Positions 44,501 to 55,000 of a stretch of 64,000 nucleotides of DNA are shown here, one piece after another (positions within the stretch are counted from its first letter, which is position 1; each line of letters opens with the position of its first letter). This DNA comes from Chitinophaga pinensis (lineage in GTDB: Bacteria; Bacteroidota; Bacteroidia; Chitinophagales; Chitinophagaceae): assembly GCF_007896845.1 (NCBI RefSeq), contig NZ_VOHS01000003.1, positions 186,001 through 250,000 on the forward strand. The letters are read 5' to 3'. Under the pieces are notes generated by a model. That model searched no databases. It saw only the letters and a list, made by a program, of their open reading frames with translations, and was not told the origin of the DNA. The position numbers and the translations under genes were made by a program.

Positions 44501-44562
44501 GCTGAGGAATAGATCAGCAGTCCCGCAAGCAACGCCAGCAGGTGAAATACGTTTCTTTTCAT
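41527..44562 (-). CDS. susC: SusC/RagA-family TonB-linked outer-membrane protein
   Basis: This is the TonB-dependent channel partner of SusD. Signal peptide (1-23), carboxypeptidase-regulatory-like domain (about 25-105, ISFASVIIKGTSKGTTT), TonB box region with VVVTALGVKKEKR, plug domain (about 115-225, VAGVQITSSSGMPGSSARIVIRG, MDGVPIND-like) and a large barrel ending in LKFTF. At 1011 aa it is normal. It lacks an STN domain, so it is not an obvious anti-sigma-linked transducer. It precedes susD. Confidence 0.95.
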   Translation of the reverse strand: MKRNVFHLLALLAGLLIYSSAIAQTRGIDGTVTDEKKQPISFASVIIKGTSKGTTTAQDGSFKLEVSPNAILIIRAVGYNLKEIPISGEQHFNITLTENASDLNEVVVTALGVKKEKRNLTFSAQEVKSDEILRAKEPNVLNSLTGKVAGVQITSSSGMPGSSARIVIRGITSISGENQALFVMDGVPINNDESGGTYNGGSGTNRLADIDPATIESINVLKGAAATALYGSAGARGVVLVTTKKGAAGRKPVVTLSSGLSFERTIFPDRQYLYAQGDKGVFYDGETMKSSTSWGPRMDTLTVNGQKIKPHNPLEEFFRTGVTSNSTVSVSGGGATSNYFMSYSYFDQKGTIPVTSYKRHSVFTKYNTQIIDKLNATFQLTYSTANNKKVPEGYGLESPLWTIFTAPVSYDLKPALNPDGSQRLYRYSRNNPYWVLDNILNTTVVNRFLPVFTFVYTPFEWLSVTERAGADIYTDQQTYHVNTNDITYATGLTYYNNKNFRQFNHDFIVQLRQQFNNTNVSLLLGNNVYSEHGDFMTALGLGLAKPGYYNMASASSITYTGTEYLRRKTGFYAQAEVDYNRMLVLSLTGRYDGSSVLSSENRYYPYGSVAGGFIFSELFKDKLKEVINFGKIRASFASVGNDNVKTYATTTPYYQATIYGDVSSNLTFPYNGQNGFLISSSLGNPNLKNELQKEYELGLEMKMFKSRIGLEASYFNRRMTQGIVENISLANSTGYASTTINSAKMSTKGVEVLLNLTPVVTKDFSWDVTINYTKLKQQVEEISPDLDQTSIGSIYAKKGEPWGLIFGTKYARTADGQLRINEAGLPYASGEFDVVGNITPDWIGGITNQFRYKQFNLSFFFDTKQGGDILNSDDGYGLYYGSSKQTEKREDRVVPGVSDANNAPNKQVVTGQAYFQQISGITEAFIQNASYIKLRNVSLSYTFRKGATGRIPFKDASIVLTGRNLWIHKDKTFTGGDPEVNSWGAGNGGLGVYTFSAPTARSFDCTLKFTF

Positions 44563-44725
44563 ACAACGAGATTAGATATTGGTTTTTGTGATTTCCCCTC
44601 TAAATAACTGATCCCGTCATCTGCGCAAATGACTTAAAATGACATGTACCCAAATGTAATATTGGAAGGGGGCTAACCTTTTTATGATTCTTGACTATCT
44701 ATAGACGGATATTAACCAAAAAAAA

Positions 44726-44755
44726 GTCCCGCCTTGAAAGGCGGGACACGATGGA
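44726..44755 (-). terminator. Terminator of the 44779-45240 lipoprotein gene
   Basis: On the minus strand a 10-bp stem (44747-44738 with 44735-44726) is followed by eight T (A run 44718-44725 on plus). Confidence 0.85.
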
Positions 44756-44778
44756 AAAAGATTTCAAAAAAACGATGA

Positions 44779-45240
44779 TCAATTAATATTTACTTTAAAC
44801 TTTCCGTCCGTTAATGGCTTTTCTGATTCACCATTGTTTAAAATGCCGTCGAATGTGCCTTCGGCATACTTACTATTTATGCTTGTAATTTTTATTGTCG
44901 CTGTTTTGCTTTCGTAGGTATCAGAACCAGATAAAGAAGAAGTGAAAATAACACTTGCCTTTTCAGTATTGGTATAAGTGCCTGTTTTCAGTGAATCAGG
45001 GAAGATCACAGTCATAATGATAGCACTGTTCAGATTACTGGTCAGTCCTTGTATCATTAACACCTTTTTACCTACCACAGTAGTGTCAAACACTTCACCG
45101 TATGCGGTATTAGCTGAGTAGGAAGCACCATCAAATTTGAATTCACAGGAACCAGATGCCAGTACAGCCTTATCTTTCTGGCAGGATGCGAAAGTGATAA
45201 GGCAAAGGCACAGGAATCCCAGCAGGGAATAGAGTTTCAT
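44779..45240 (-). CDS. Small secreted lipoprotein of unknown function (153 aa)
   Basis: The signal peptide with lipobox ending at C20 (ITFASC) is followed by a beta-rich domain with CEFKFDGASYSANTAYGEVF near its start and GTFDGILNN with KPLTDGKFKV at the end. This pattern (an N-terminal 'FKANGxxYSA' strand and C-terminal 'GTFxG') is shared by several small Bacteroidota surface lipoproteins (DUF6252-like), but I make no function claim. It has its own terminator, so it is separate from susCD. Confidence 0.65.
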   Translation of the reverse strand: MKLYSLLGFLCLCLITFASCQKDKAVLASGSCEFKFDGASYSANTAYGEVFDTTVVGKKVLMIQGLTSNLNSAIIMTVIFPDSLKTGTYTNTEKASVIFTSSLSGSDTYESKTATIKITSINSKYAEGTFDGILNNGESEKPLTDGKFKVNIN

Positions 45241-45407
45241 AGGATAGGTAGTTTCTTCAGGTATAGTGATAAATAGGAGTGCAAATTAGCTACTTTCTAA
45301 TAAATTAAATAAATTATTTATAAGTTTTTTAACAGGTATGATGCAATAAAATGAGAACTGGCTGGGAATGAGAGAGAAACAAAGCGGCGAAGAAATGGGT
45401 ATAAAAA

Positions 45408-45441
45408 GTAAAAGCCCCGGTCTGCATTGACCAGGGCTTTT
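45408..45441 (-). terminator. Terminator of gyrB
   Basis: AAAAGCCCCGGTC and GACCAGGGCTTTT (45410-45422, 45429-45441) form a 13-bp stem with one mismatch; on the minus strand a T-rich stretch follows. Confidence 0.75.
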
Positions 45442-45466
45442 GTATTGTGAGTAAATACTTCAAATT

Positions 45467-47512
<2,046 letters not shown>

Positions 47513-47573
47513 TTATTTCCATATTTAACACATGGTTTTTGAATCGTTGATATCCACATTTTGGCATCTTAAA

Positions 47574-49253
47574 TCAGATAGGGGAATTTTCTCCCAGTGC
47601 AGTCTCTTTAATTCCCGTAAACAAGGTCTTCCAGACCAGATTAAAGAAGGACTTTGTAATATCCCTTTCATACCGGGGGTGCGCCAGGCGGGTTTCTCCC
47701 TTGTCCGGGTTGGCGTCTTTGATCACCAGTGCGTTGGCCAGAAAGCTCATCAGCCCCTTCTTTTTAAATTCGTGGGAACCGTCTTTTTTCTTTAAAATAT
47801 TCACTTTCAGATTGCTGTAAAGGAATTTTACCTGTCCGGAAGCCCTTCTTTCATTGCCGGACATGCTGAAGGTAAGTTCCTGAATCTGGCAGGACTTGAT
47901 TTCCACCATTCCCAAAGGTTTCAGCACAGGATTCAGTTCCCTGCCGTCCATGTCTTTCAGTTGCCCGGATACACCGAATGCACCGCTGCTGTCTTTCATA
48001 GAAAAGTCAAAATGCGCCCTCAGTTTGCCACTATTCATCAAAATGGCATTAATATCCGCAGTGATATGCGCATTTTTAGCCACCATGCTATCTATATTGG
48101 TGATATTCCGGAAGGTACCATGGACATGTTTGAAACTGAGTCTGCCGGCTTCTTCTGATTTAGGACTAATCTCCGTATAGGTCAGTTCAGTCTTCTTCCC
48201 GATCATTGTATCTATATATATAGGTACAGCCAGTCTTTTGAACAACTGGTTGGGGTATCCTCCCAGTTTGTTACCCGGACCGTCCGGTAGCTTCCTGTTA
48301 TGATAAATATCCAGGTCGGCACTGCCAATGGTGAGTTTATTAGCCCATATTACCTGATTCTCCAACAGCATCCGTGGTTGTAATTGCGCCAGTTCGATAT
48401 TGTTGAGTTTTACATCAAAGCGGTCACGTTGTGTTTTAGCCCTGATGTCGAATGCTGCTCTGGCATAGCGTGGTTCTACGGCAAACTGTCCGATCCTTAA
48501 TGTCTGTTCCTCAGCACTATATACAACATCCTTTACATGCATCCAGTAGAGGCTATCCGGGGTGCGGTAGCGGTATTCTTTCAACCCGAACTCATAATTC
48601 CGGGCATACAGGAAACGCGTAGGATCTTCCAGAGCCATGGAGTCGATCAGGAAATCCTTTACCTGAATGCGCAGGTCTTCCAGATGCGTCATGACCAGTC
48701 CGCTGTCAGGCTTTATGACTGTGTATTTCAGATTAGTATGATCAAAGCGGAGATCACCCAGATAAAGCGACTTTATCTTAGAGGAGATGTTCTGATAGGC
48801 ATTTTTAGGTGCAGATGTGTCCTTATTGGTAGTATTATACTCCATCAGGACGATCGGATTTTCAAAAACCAGTGATCCTGCGCTGAGTTCTTTTTTCATA
48901 AAATAGCGCCATACCCGGAAATAGCTCAGGGATATTCTGTCAGCGGTAAAACTGTAGATCAGCTTCGGCGCTTTTTGTTCCTGTTGTAGACGTTTATATA
49001 CGTCCGGATCTCTGATCAGGCTTACTTTTTCGAGGCTGAGGCTACCTGTGATGGGGTTCAGGTTCATGTTTGCATAACGCAATGTATACAGACTGTCAGA
49101 CATGTCCATGATGTATGACCGGAGCTGCCACTGAATCTGTCTGTTCCAGCGGTGTCCGATGTACCATGCGGCCCCCAGTATCAGTGCTATCAGCAACACG
49201 AAACTAAGAAGGATCTTTACCCATATATTCTTGAAAAAGGATCTTTTCTGCAT
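47574..49253 (-). CDS. AsmA-like membrane-anchored protein (559 aa)
   Basis: An N-terminal transmembrane anchor (about 12-32) is followed by a long beta-rich extracytoplasmic region without cysteines. The pattern of alternating short strands, with a leading segment YANMNLNPITGSLSLEKVSL, resembles AsmA/DUF748-type proteins of the bridge-like lipid-transfer group. The similarity is general, so lipid transfer is only a hypothesis. The ATG at 49253 is preferred over an in-frame TTG at 49262. Between it and the AraC gene is a 243-bp divergent region. Confidence 0.6.
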   Translation of the reverse strand: MQKRSFFKNIWVKILLSFVLLIALILGAAWYIGHRWNRQIQWQLRSYIMDMSDSLYTLRYANMNLNPITGSLSLEKVSLIRDPDVYKRLQQEQKAPKLIYSFTADRISLSYFRVWRYFMKKELSAGSLVFENPIVLMEYNTTNKDTSAPKNAYQNISSKIKSLYLGDLRFDHTNLKYTVIKPDSGLVMTHLEDLRIQVKDFLIDSMALEDPTRFLYARNYEFGLKEYRYRTPDSLYWMHVKDVVYSAEEQTLRIGQFAVEPRYARAAFDIRAKTQRDRFDVKLNNIELAQLQPRMLLENQVIWANKLTIGSADLDIYHNRKLPDGPGNKLGGYPNQLFKRLAVPIYIDTMIGKKTELTYTEISPKSEEAGRLSFKHVHGTFRNITNIDSMVAKNAHITADINAILMNSGKLRAHFDFSMKDSSGAFGVSGQLKDMDGRELNPVLKPLGMVEIKSCQIQELTFSMSGNERRASGQVKFLYSNLKVNILKKKDGSHEFKKKGLMSFLANALVIKDANPDKGETRLAHPRYERDITKSFFNLVWKTLFTGIKETALGENSPI

Positions 49254-49452
49254 TATATACAATATAAACGAAATTCATACCATTGTCCCTATACCGGGTA
49301 GTAGAAAATAGAAAGCGAGTGTGTTTTTTCTACTGCAAATAAAAAATATTGATGTTCATCAATAAATCATAAGTGGTTGTATTGTATTTGTTTATATTAA
49401 TTGAGGCATCATTTTGAAGGGGTTGCTATTGTAACCTGAATGTCAAAACGTT

Positions 49453-49481
49453 TTTGAATAAATTTTGAATGCCTATTTTTG
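49453..49481 (+). promoter_or_regulatory. Promoter of the AraC-type gene
   Basis: TTTG (49453-49456) and TATTTTTG (49474-49481) are spaced 17 bases, near the consensus distance. The -7 box lies 15 bases before the ATG at 49497. Confidence 0.45.
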
Positions 49482-49496
49482 TGACGGATTTAACAA

Positions 49497-50429
49497 ATGC
49501 AAGGCGTGAAAGAGGTACAGGATATATTAGCATTGGCTATCAGGCAGCCCGCGATGAGCGATCAGCTGCAGTTGGCAGAAAACGACGCCGTAGCGGTGCC
49601 GGACTGCCTCGACTTTACATTGCAACGGTTTACGTATGATCGTCCGTTGCCGGTAGAAGATATTGCCATGGTGGTATATCAACCTGCCAAGCGTGGTCAG
49701 ACTGCTGCCATAGAGTTACGCTATTGCGTTGCTGGTAATAAATATTGCCAGAATCCGGGTTGTACGGATCAGGTATGTGCCGGTGGACATAAGGACAACT
49801 GTGTACAGAAGTCGCCGTCTATTGATATGATCACTGTAAGGTTCCAGCCTTCTTTCATACAATCTTTACAAAAAGGGTCTACCAACTCTACCCTTTTTGA
49901 CATGCAGTCCCGCAAACCTTTTGTGAAGACGATTCAACCGAGCACTAAGTCCAAAGAGGTGCTGGAACAGATGGTACATCATAATTATGATGGTGCCCTG
50001 AAGAATATCTTCCTGCAAAGTAAGGCGCTGGAACTGTTACTGTTCAGCTCTGATCAGTTTGTACAGAATGATACGGATGACCGTTATGGTTGCCGTTTTC
50101 TGACACAGCTGGAAGACCGTGAAAAAATCGAAAAAGCAAGAGATATCTTACTGGAACAGCTGGATGCACCGATCACCATCCGTGATCTGGCCCGTCGTGT
50201 TGCGATGAACGAATGTTACCTGAAGAAAGGTTTCAAGGCGATGTACGGCACTACGATCTATGACTATTTCCAGAAAGAGCGTATGGAAAAGGCGAAAAGT
50301 CTGCTATATGAAAGAGGAATGTCTGTTTCTGAGGTGGCGATCCTGATGGGGTATTCCTGTATTTCGCATTTCTCCACTGCTTTTAAAAAGCACACTGGTC
50401 TGAAGCCATGTGAGCTTCTGCTGAGATAA
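49497..50429 (+). CDS. AraC-family regulator with cysteine-rich N-terminal domain
   Basis: This is a transcription factor with a C-terminal AraC double helix-turn-helix (about 210-310; ITIRDLARRVAMNECYLKKGFKAMYG, SVSEVAILMGYSCISHFSTAFKKHTG). The N-terminal domain (1-200) carries a tight cluster C77, C84, C89, C94, H98, C102 spanning CVAGNKYC to HKDNC, suggesting a metal or redox sensor. Such Cys motifs occur in a subset of AraC-type proteins of this phylum. It is monocistronic with promoter and terminator. Inducer unknown. Confidence 0.85.
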   Translation: MQGVKEVQDILALAIRQPAMSDQLQLAENDAVAVPDCLDFTLQRFTYDRPLPVEDIAMVVYQPAKRGQTAAIELRYCVAGNKYCQNPGCTDQVCAGGHKDNCVQKSPSIDMITVRFQPSFIQSLQKGSTNSTLFDMQSRKPFVKTIQPSTKSKEVLEQMVHHNYDGALKNIFLQSKALELLLFSSDQFVQNDTDDRYGCRFLTQLEDREKIEKARDILLEQLDAPITIRDLARRVAMNECYLKKGFKAMYGTTIYDYFQKERMEKAKSLLYERGMSVSEVAILMGYSCISHFSTAFKKHTGLKPCELLLR

Positions 50430-50453
50430 TAAGCATGCACAAAATATAATTGG

Positions 50454-50485
50454 AAGCCTGATCGGAAACGATCGGGCTTTTTTAT
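50454..50485 (+). terminator. Terminator of the AraC-type gene
   Basis: An 11-bp stem (50454-50464 with 50469-50479, one G-T pair), GAAA loop and T7 tract. Confidence 0.85.
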
Positions 50486-50734
50486 TTTATATGATTGACA
50501 TACAGTTTGTTGTGTTAAAGGTGGGCTGGTGGCGAATTGAGTGTCGCGTTTCTTTTCCCGATTTGATCATTACTTTTCCCGAATACAAAAACACTCCCCG
50601 GAATATTGGTGTTTCTTTGTATCACGATCGGCAGATATCTATCCCGATCTTCCTTATAAGCTTCCTTATCAGATTTGACCATGGAGAGAGCTTACTGGGC
50701 AAAAAAAGAGTAAAGCCATCGATTTTTGCACCTC

Positions 50735-50832
50735 ATCAAACCAATTTTGACCTTTTGGAAAAGTGCATTTTTGTTCAGTAAGTTTTCTACCGTAATTACA
50801 TAAAGCCGTCTCGTCTCACGAGACGGTTTTTG
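50735..50832 (+). ncRNA. Possible small RNA with terminator hairpin
   Basis: A perfect 9-bp stem (50806-50814, 50818-50826) with a CTC loop and T5GT5 tail is a strong terminator, yet no gene ends just upstream. A TTTTGACC then GCATTTTTG arrangement (about 50744-50773) could be a promoter. The transcript limits are guesses. Confidence 0.3.
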
Positions 50833-50930
50833 TTTTTGGACAGGGGTGTTATATATGTGCCCTTTCTTCTTACCACCATACATTTCCGGGGTGGAAAATT
50901 TTGTTTACCGATATTTACTCAGATGCCGTT

Positions 50931-51000
50931 TATATAATGCTTATCCTACGTTCATCCTACGTTCATGAACGTAGGATGAACGTAGGATAAGTATTATATA
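50931..51000. repeat. 70-bp palindrome, 35-bp arms with no spacer
   Basis: Bases 50931-50965 pair with 50966-51000 with one mismatch (G-T type). Each arm holds two direct copies of a TTATCCTACGTT/TTCATCCTACGTT unit (ATCCTACGTTCATCCTACGT). The core TCATCCTACGTT differs by one base from that of the hairpin at 3202-3290. Confidence 0.85.
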
Positions 51001-51249
51001 ACAAATATCAGAACGGGGACAAGACAAAGATAAAGGTTAGTTGTGCTATCCGGATGCGTGGAAAGAGCGGAACGCAGATGGTGATCTATTGTACAGTCTG
51101 TAGAAAAAAATACGTAAGGATGGGTTTGGTTAACAAGAATTTATACTAAATTGAGTACTGTCTGAATTTCAGTCGTTCCGTCAGATAGTCTTTTAGTATG
51201 ACATTCTGTGCTGCAAGGTGACAGGATGGGATACTGACACATCATAAAA

Positions 51250-51280
51250 AAAGAAAACCCCGCCCAAAAGAGCAGGGTCT
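51250..51280 (-). terminator. Terminator of the PepSY-like gene
   Basis: On the minus strand ACCCTGC and GCGGGGT form a 7-bp stem with one mismatch, followed by TTTTC and T7. Confidence 0.6.
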
Positions 51281-51326
51281 GTCCTATTTATCCCTATACC
51301 TATGAAATACAAATTAATGTGGTTAA

Positions 51327-51791
51327 TTATTCTGCAACGGTGCCACCTTCGTTCACTAACACAGATTTCTCTGTACCGTTGTCCTGAATATTAACCTTAT
51401 AATATGCAGCTACGTCGGATCTTTCAATTTTCGAACCGTCCTTAATAGTGGCGGTAGGATATTTAGATCTCAGCGTAGAGGCCACCGCTTCAGGTAACCT
51501 GTCTGCTGCATAAGAACTACGGGTTGCTATCCACTTACCATCAGCATCATATTCGGCCGCAGTCTTTACATCTTCTTTAGTAAAGTTTGCTACCCAATGT
51601 CCGCTGTAGTTCTTTGCCCACTTCGCTTCTGTGCCTGAAAAGTTCTGCTGGAAAGCATCCTTAACAACAACAGGAGCTACTATCTCTTTTTTCGCAACTA
51701 CCTTCTTTGTTTTTTTTGCTGATTTCTTTTGTGCAAAAGTTGTGCCGGAAGATATGAGTGCCACACAAATTATTAATACTAACTTTTTCAT
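51327..51791 (-). CDS. Secreted PepSY-like (DUF2874-type) protein with Lys-rich linker
   Basis: The signal peptide (1-20, ending TFAQ) is followed by a lysine/alanine/valine-rich linker (about 22-45, KKSAKKTKKVVAKKE) and a PepSY-like domain (about 45-150; WAKNYSGHWVANFTKEDVKTAAEYDADGKWI, AAYYKVNI). Such proteins are common small periplasmic or outer-membrane proteins in Bacteroidota, with unknown ligand. It has its own terminator and is divergent from ileS. Confidence 0.75.
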   Translation of the reverse strand: MKKLVLIICVALISSGTTFAQKKSAKKTKKVVAKKEIVAPVVVKDAFQQNFSGTEAKWAKNYSGHWVANFTKEDVKTAAEYDADGKWIATRSSYAADRLPEAVASTLRSKYPTATIKDGSKIERSDVAAYYKVNIQDNGTEKSVLVNEGGTVAE

Positions 51792-51977
51792 AAATAATCA
51801 GATATGGTTTTTCAATTGGGTTGAGTTTTTCAACTTATTCTTCCGTCGTAATTACCAAAACAATGCCAAAAAGTAATCAACGAACTAATGCCCGGTAAAA
51901 ATACAAAAAAAAACCACAATTAAAAGCAAAACCATCTTTTTCGTGACACGGTCTCTTCAAGGCTGCTGTAAAATCCG

Positions 51978-51985
51978 TAACTTTG
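51978..51985 (+). promoter_or_regulatory. -7 box for ileS
   Basis: TAACTTTG followed by CAG matches TAnnTTTG, 53 bases before the ATG at 52039. No leader fold resembling a T-box is seen. Confidence 0.5.
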
Positions 51986-52038
51986 CAGAATTTTAATCAA
52001 CATATTTTTAATAACGTCAAAGGGCGGAGAATTGTTTT

Positions 52039-55000
52039 ATGGCCAGCAAATATCAGGAATATAATCAGCTGAATTTACCGCAGATAGAGAAGGATATATT
52101 GGCGCACTGGGAAGAAATCCAGGCATTCGAGAAAAGCGTATCCATTCGCGAAGGCGCCACTCCTTTCGTATTTTATGAAGGTCCGCCTAGTGCGAACGGT
52201 ATGCCTGGTATTCACCACGTGATTTCCCGTACCCTGAAAGATCTGGTTTGCCGTTACAAAACAATGAACGGTTTTCAGGTAAAACGTAAAGGAGGCTGGG
52301 ATACACACGGTTTACCTGTGGAACTGGGTGTAGAAAAAATGCTCGGTATTACCAAGGAAGCGATCGGTAAAACAATTTCCATTGAGGACTATAATAAGGC
52401 CTGCCGCACAGAAGTATTAAAATTCAAAGATAAATGGGATGACCTGACCCGTAAGATGGGATATTGGGTTGACCTGAAATCTCCTTACATCACTTTCGAC
52501 AACAATTATATTGAAAGTCTGTGGTGGTGTCTGAGCGAACTGTATAAGAAGAATCTGTTATATAAGAGCGTTAGTATCCAGCCTTATTCTCCGGCTGCAG
52601 GTACTGGTCTGAGTTCACATGAACTGAACATGCCGGGTTGCTACAAAGAAGTAAAAGATACTACTGTAGTAGCTATGTTTAAAGCGATCGAAGCTGACAA
52701 CTCTGCATTTCTGTTTGAAGCAGCAAGAAAAATTGCTGCGGATGCTGAAGTGTTCTTCATGGCATGGACCACTACCCCATGGACACTCCCATCCAATCTG
52801 GGTCTGACCGTAGGTGCTAACATTGAATATACCCTCGTACGCACTTTTAACCCATATACTCATCTGCCACAGTTTGTGGTAATGGCGAAAGATCTGCTGG
52901 GTAAATATTTCAAACAGGAAGGTGAAGACGGCGATTTTGCTGCTTATAACGAAGGTGATAAGATCATCCCATGGCAGATACTGTCTGTGTTCAAAGGAAG
53001 TCAGCTGGAAAATATCCGCTATGAGCAGTTGCTGCCATATGTCCAGCCAGAGTCTGGTGATCCGTTCCGTGTACTGTTGGGCGATTTCGTGACAACAGAA
53101 GATGGTACAGGTATCGTACATACTGCTCCTGCTTTTGGTGCGGATGACTATCGTGTAGGACAGAAATATGACATCGGTATATTGACTCTGGTAGATCGTC
53201 AGGGTAAGTTTCTGGATGAAGTAGGTGAATTTGGTGGTCGTTATGTAAAGAATTATAAGAGCGATCCGGAGTATAAAGACGTAGATGTTGATATCTCTGT
53301 AAAACTGAAGAAAGAGAACCGTGCTTTCAAAGTAGAGAAATACGAACATACTTATCCTCATTGCTGGCGTACAGATAAACCGGTATTATACTACCCGTTG
53401 GATGCCTGGTTCATCCGTACGACTGCTGCGAAGGAGAAAATGGTGGAACTGAACAAGACCATCAACTGGAAACCAGCTACTACTGGTACAGGCCGTTTTG
53501 GTAACTGGCTGGAGAACATGGTAGATTGGAACCTGAGCCGTAGCCGTTTCTGGGGTACGCCGCTGCCGGTGTGGAGGACAGTTGCTGTGAAGGAAGATAG
53601 TCCGGAAGGAGCTGTACAGAAATGTCTGGGTGCTAAGAATGAATTATTGGGTGCACTGCTGTTTGTGAAGAAAGATGAATTTAAGGCAGATGTATTGAAT
53701 GCGGATAGTGAGCTGAACAAACGTATCACAGCTCATAATGCACAGTACGTTGGTAAGAGCAAGGAAGAACAGGAGCTGTACACTATTAATATAGAGAAGG
53801 TTCAGGCAAAAATTCAGAAAGAGGAGATCACGCTGGTTGATGTAGCATTGGCTAATTTTTACCTGACAGATCTGGTAAGTGGTTATTGCGTAGCGATCAC
53901 TGAAGAAACATTAGCAGATATCGATCTGCATAAACCAATGGTGGACAATCTGATCTTCGATCATGAAGGTCAGTTGATGTATCGTGAGCCGGATCTGGTG
54001 GATGTTTGGTTTGACAGTGGTGCGATGCCTTATGCACAGTGGCACTATCCATTTGACAACAAAGAGGAATTTGCGAAGAGCTTCCCGGCTGATTTCATCG
54101 CGGAAGGTGTTGACCAGACACGTGGTTGGTTCTATACCCTGCATGCGCTTGGAACGATGCTGTTTGACAATGTAGCCTACAAAACGGTTGTATCGAATGG
54201 TCTTGTGCTTGACAAGAATGGTGTTAAGATGAGTAAGAGACTGGGTAATATTGTGGATCCGTTCGCTACATTGGAACAATTTGGGGCGGACGCAACACGC
54301 TGGTACCTTGTCACCAACGCGTCTCCGTGGGATAGCATGAAATTTGATATTGATGGGATTCGTGAGGTACAACGTAAATTGTTCTCCACCCTGTACAACA
54401 CGTACAATTTCTTTGCGATGTATGCGAACCTGGACAAATTCACGTTCAGCGAAGCATATGTTCCACTGGAAGAACGCCCGGAGATAGACCGCTGGATTAT
54501 ATCCCTGCTGAATACGCTGGTGAAAGACGTAACAGGTTATTTTGATGATTACGAGCCTACCCAGGCGGGAAGGGCGATACAGTCCTTCGTTGATGAGCAT
54601 CTGAGCAACTGGTATGTGCGTCTGTGCCGTCGCCGTTTCTGGAAAGGTGAGTACGCTCAGGACAAGATTTCTGCTTATCAGACCTTGTACGAGTGTCTTG
54701 AAACATTGGCCCGTTTGATGGCGCCGGTGTCACCGTTCTTTGCAGATTGGTTATTTGGCAACCTGAACAAGGTAAGTGGTCGCCATGCAGAAGCATCTGT
54801 TCATCATATGCTTTTCCCTTCAGCGGTGTCAACAGCGATTGATGCGGATCTTGAAGAAAGGATGCAGCTTGCGCAGGATATTTCCTCGCTTGTGCTGTCA
54901 CTTAGAAAGAAGGTAAATATTAAGGTACGTCAGCCGTTACAGAAGATACTGATACCAGTACAAAACCTCCATATTAAAGAACAGATTGAAAAAATTCAAG

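Larger units (their letters stand above)
50430..51326. other. 897-bp region without a convincing protein gene
   Basis: It contains the AraC terminator (50454-50479), a terminator-like hairpin that may end a small RNA (50806-50826), a 70-bp palindrome (50931-51000) and the terminator of the PepSY-like gene (51257-51278). Open frames here (for example 50491-50781 plus) have no recognisable start context or protein-like composition. The rest, about 51001-51240, shows nothing I can name. Confidence 0.6.

Noticed and set aside
50491-50781. Plus-strand 96-aa frame
   Set aside because: It begins right after the AraC terminator T tract, shows no family features and has an improbable composition; not called as a gene.
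51792-52038. T-box or other riboswitch before ileS
   Set aside because: No conserved T-box bulge or terminator/antiterminator pair is seen, and T-boxes are not typical of this phylum.
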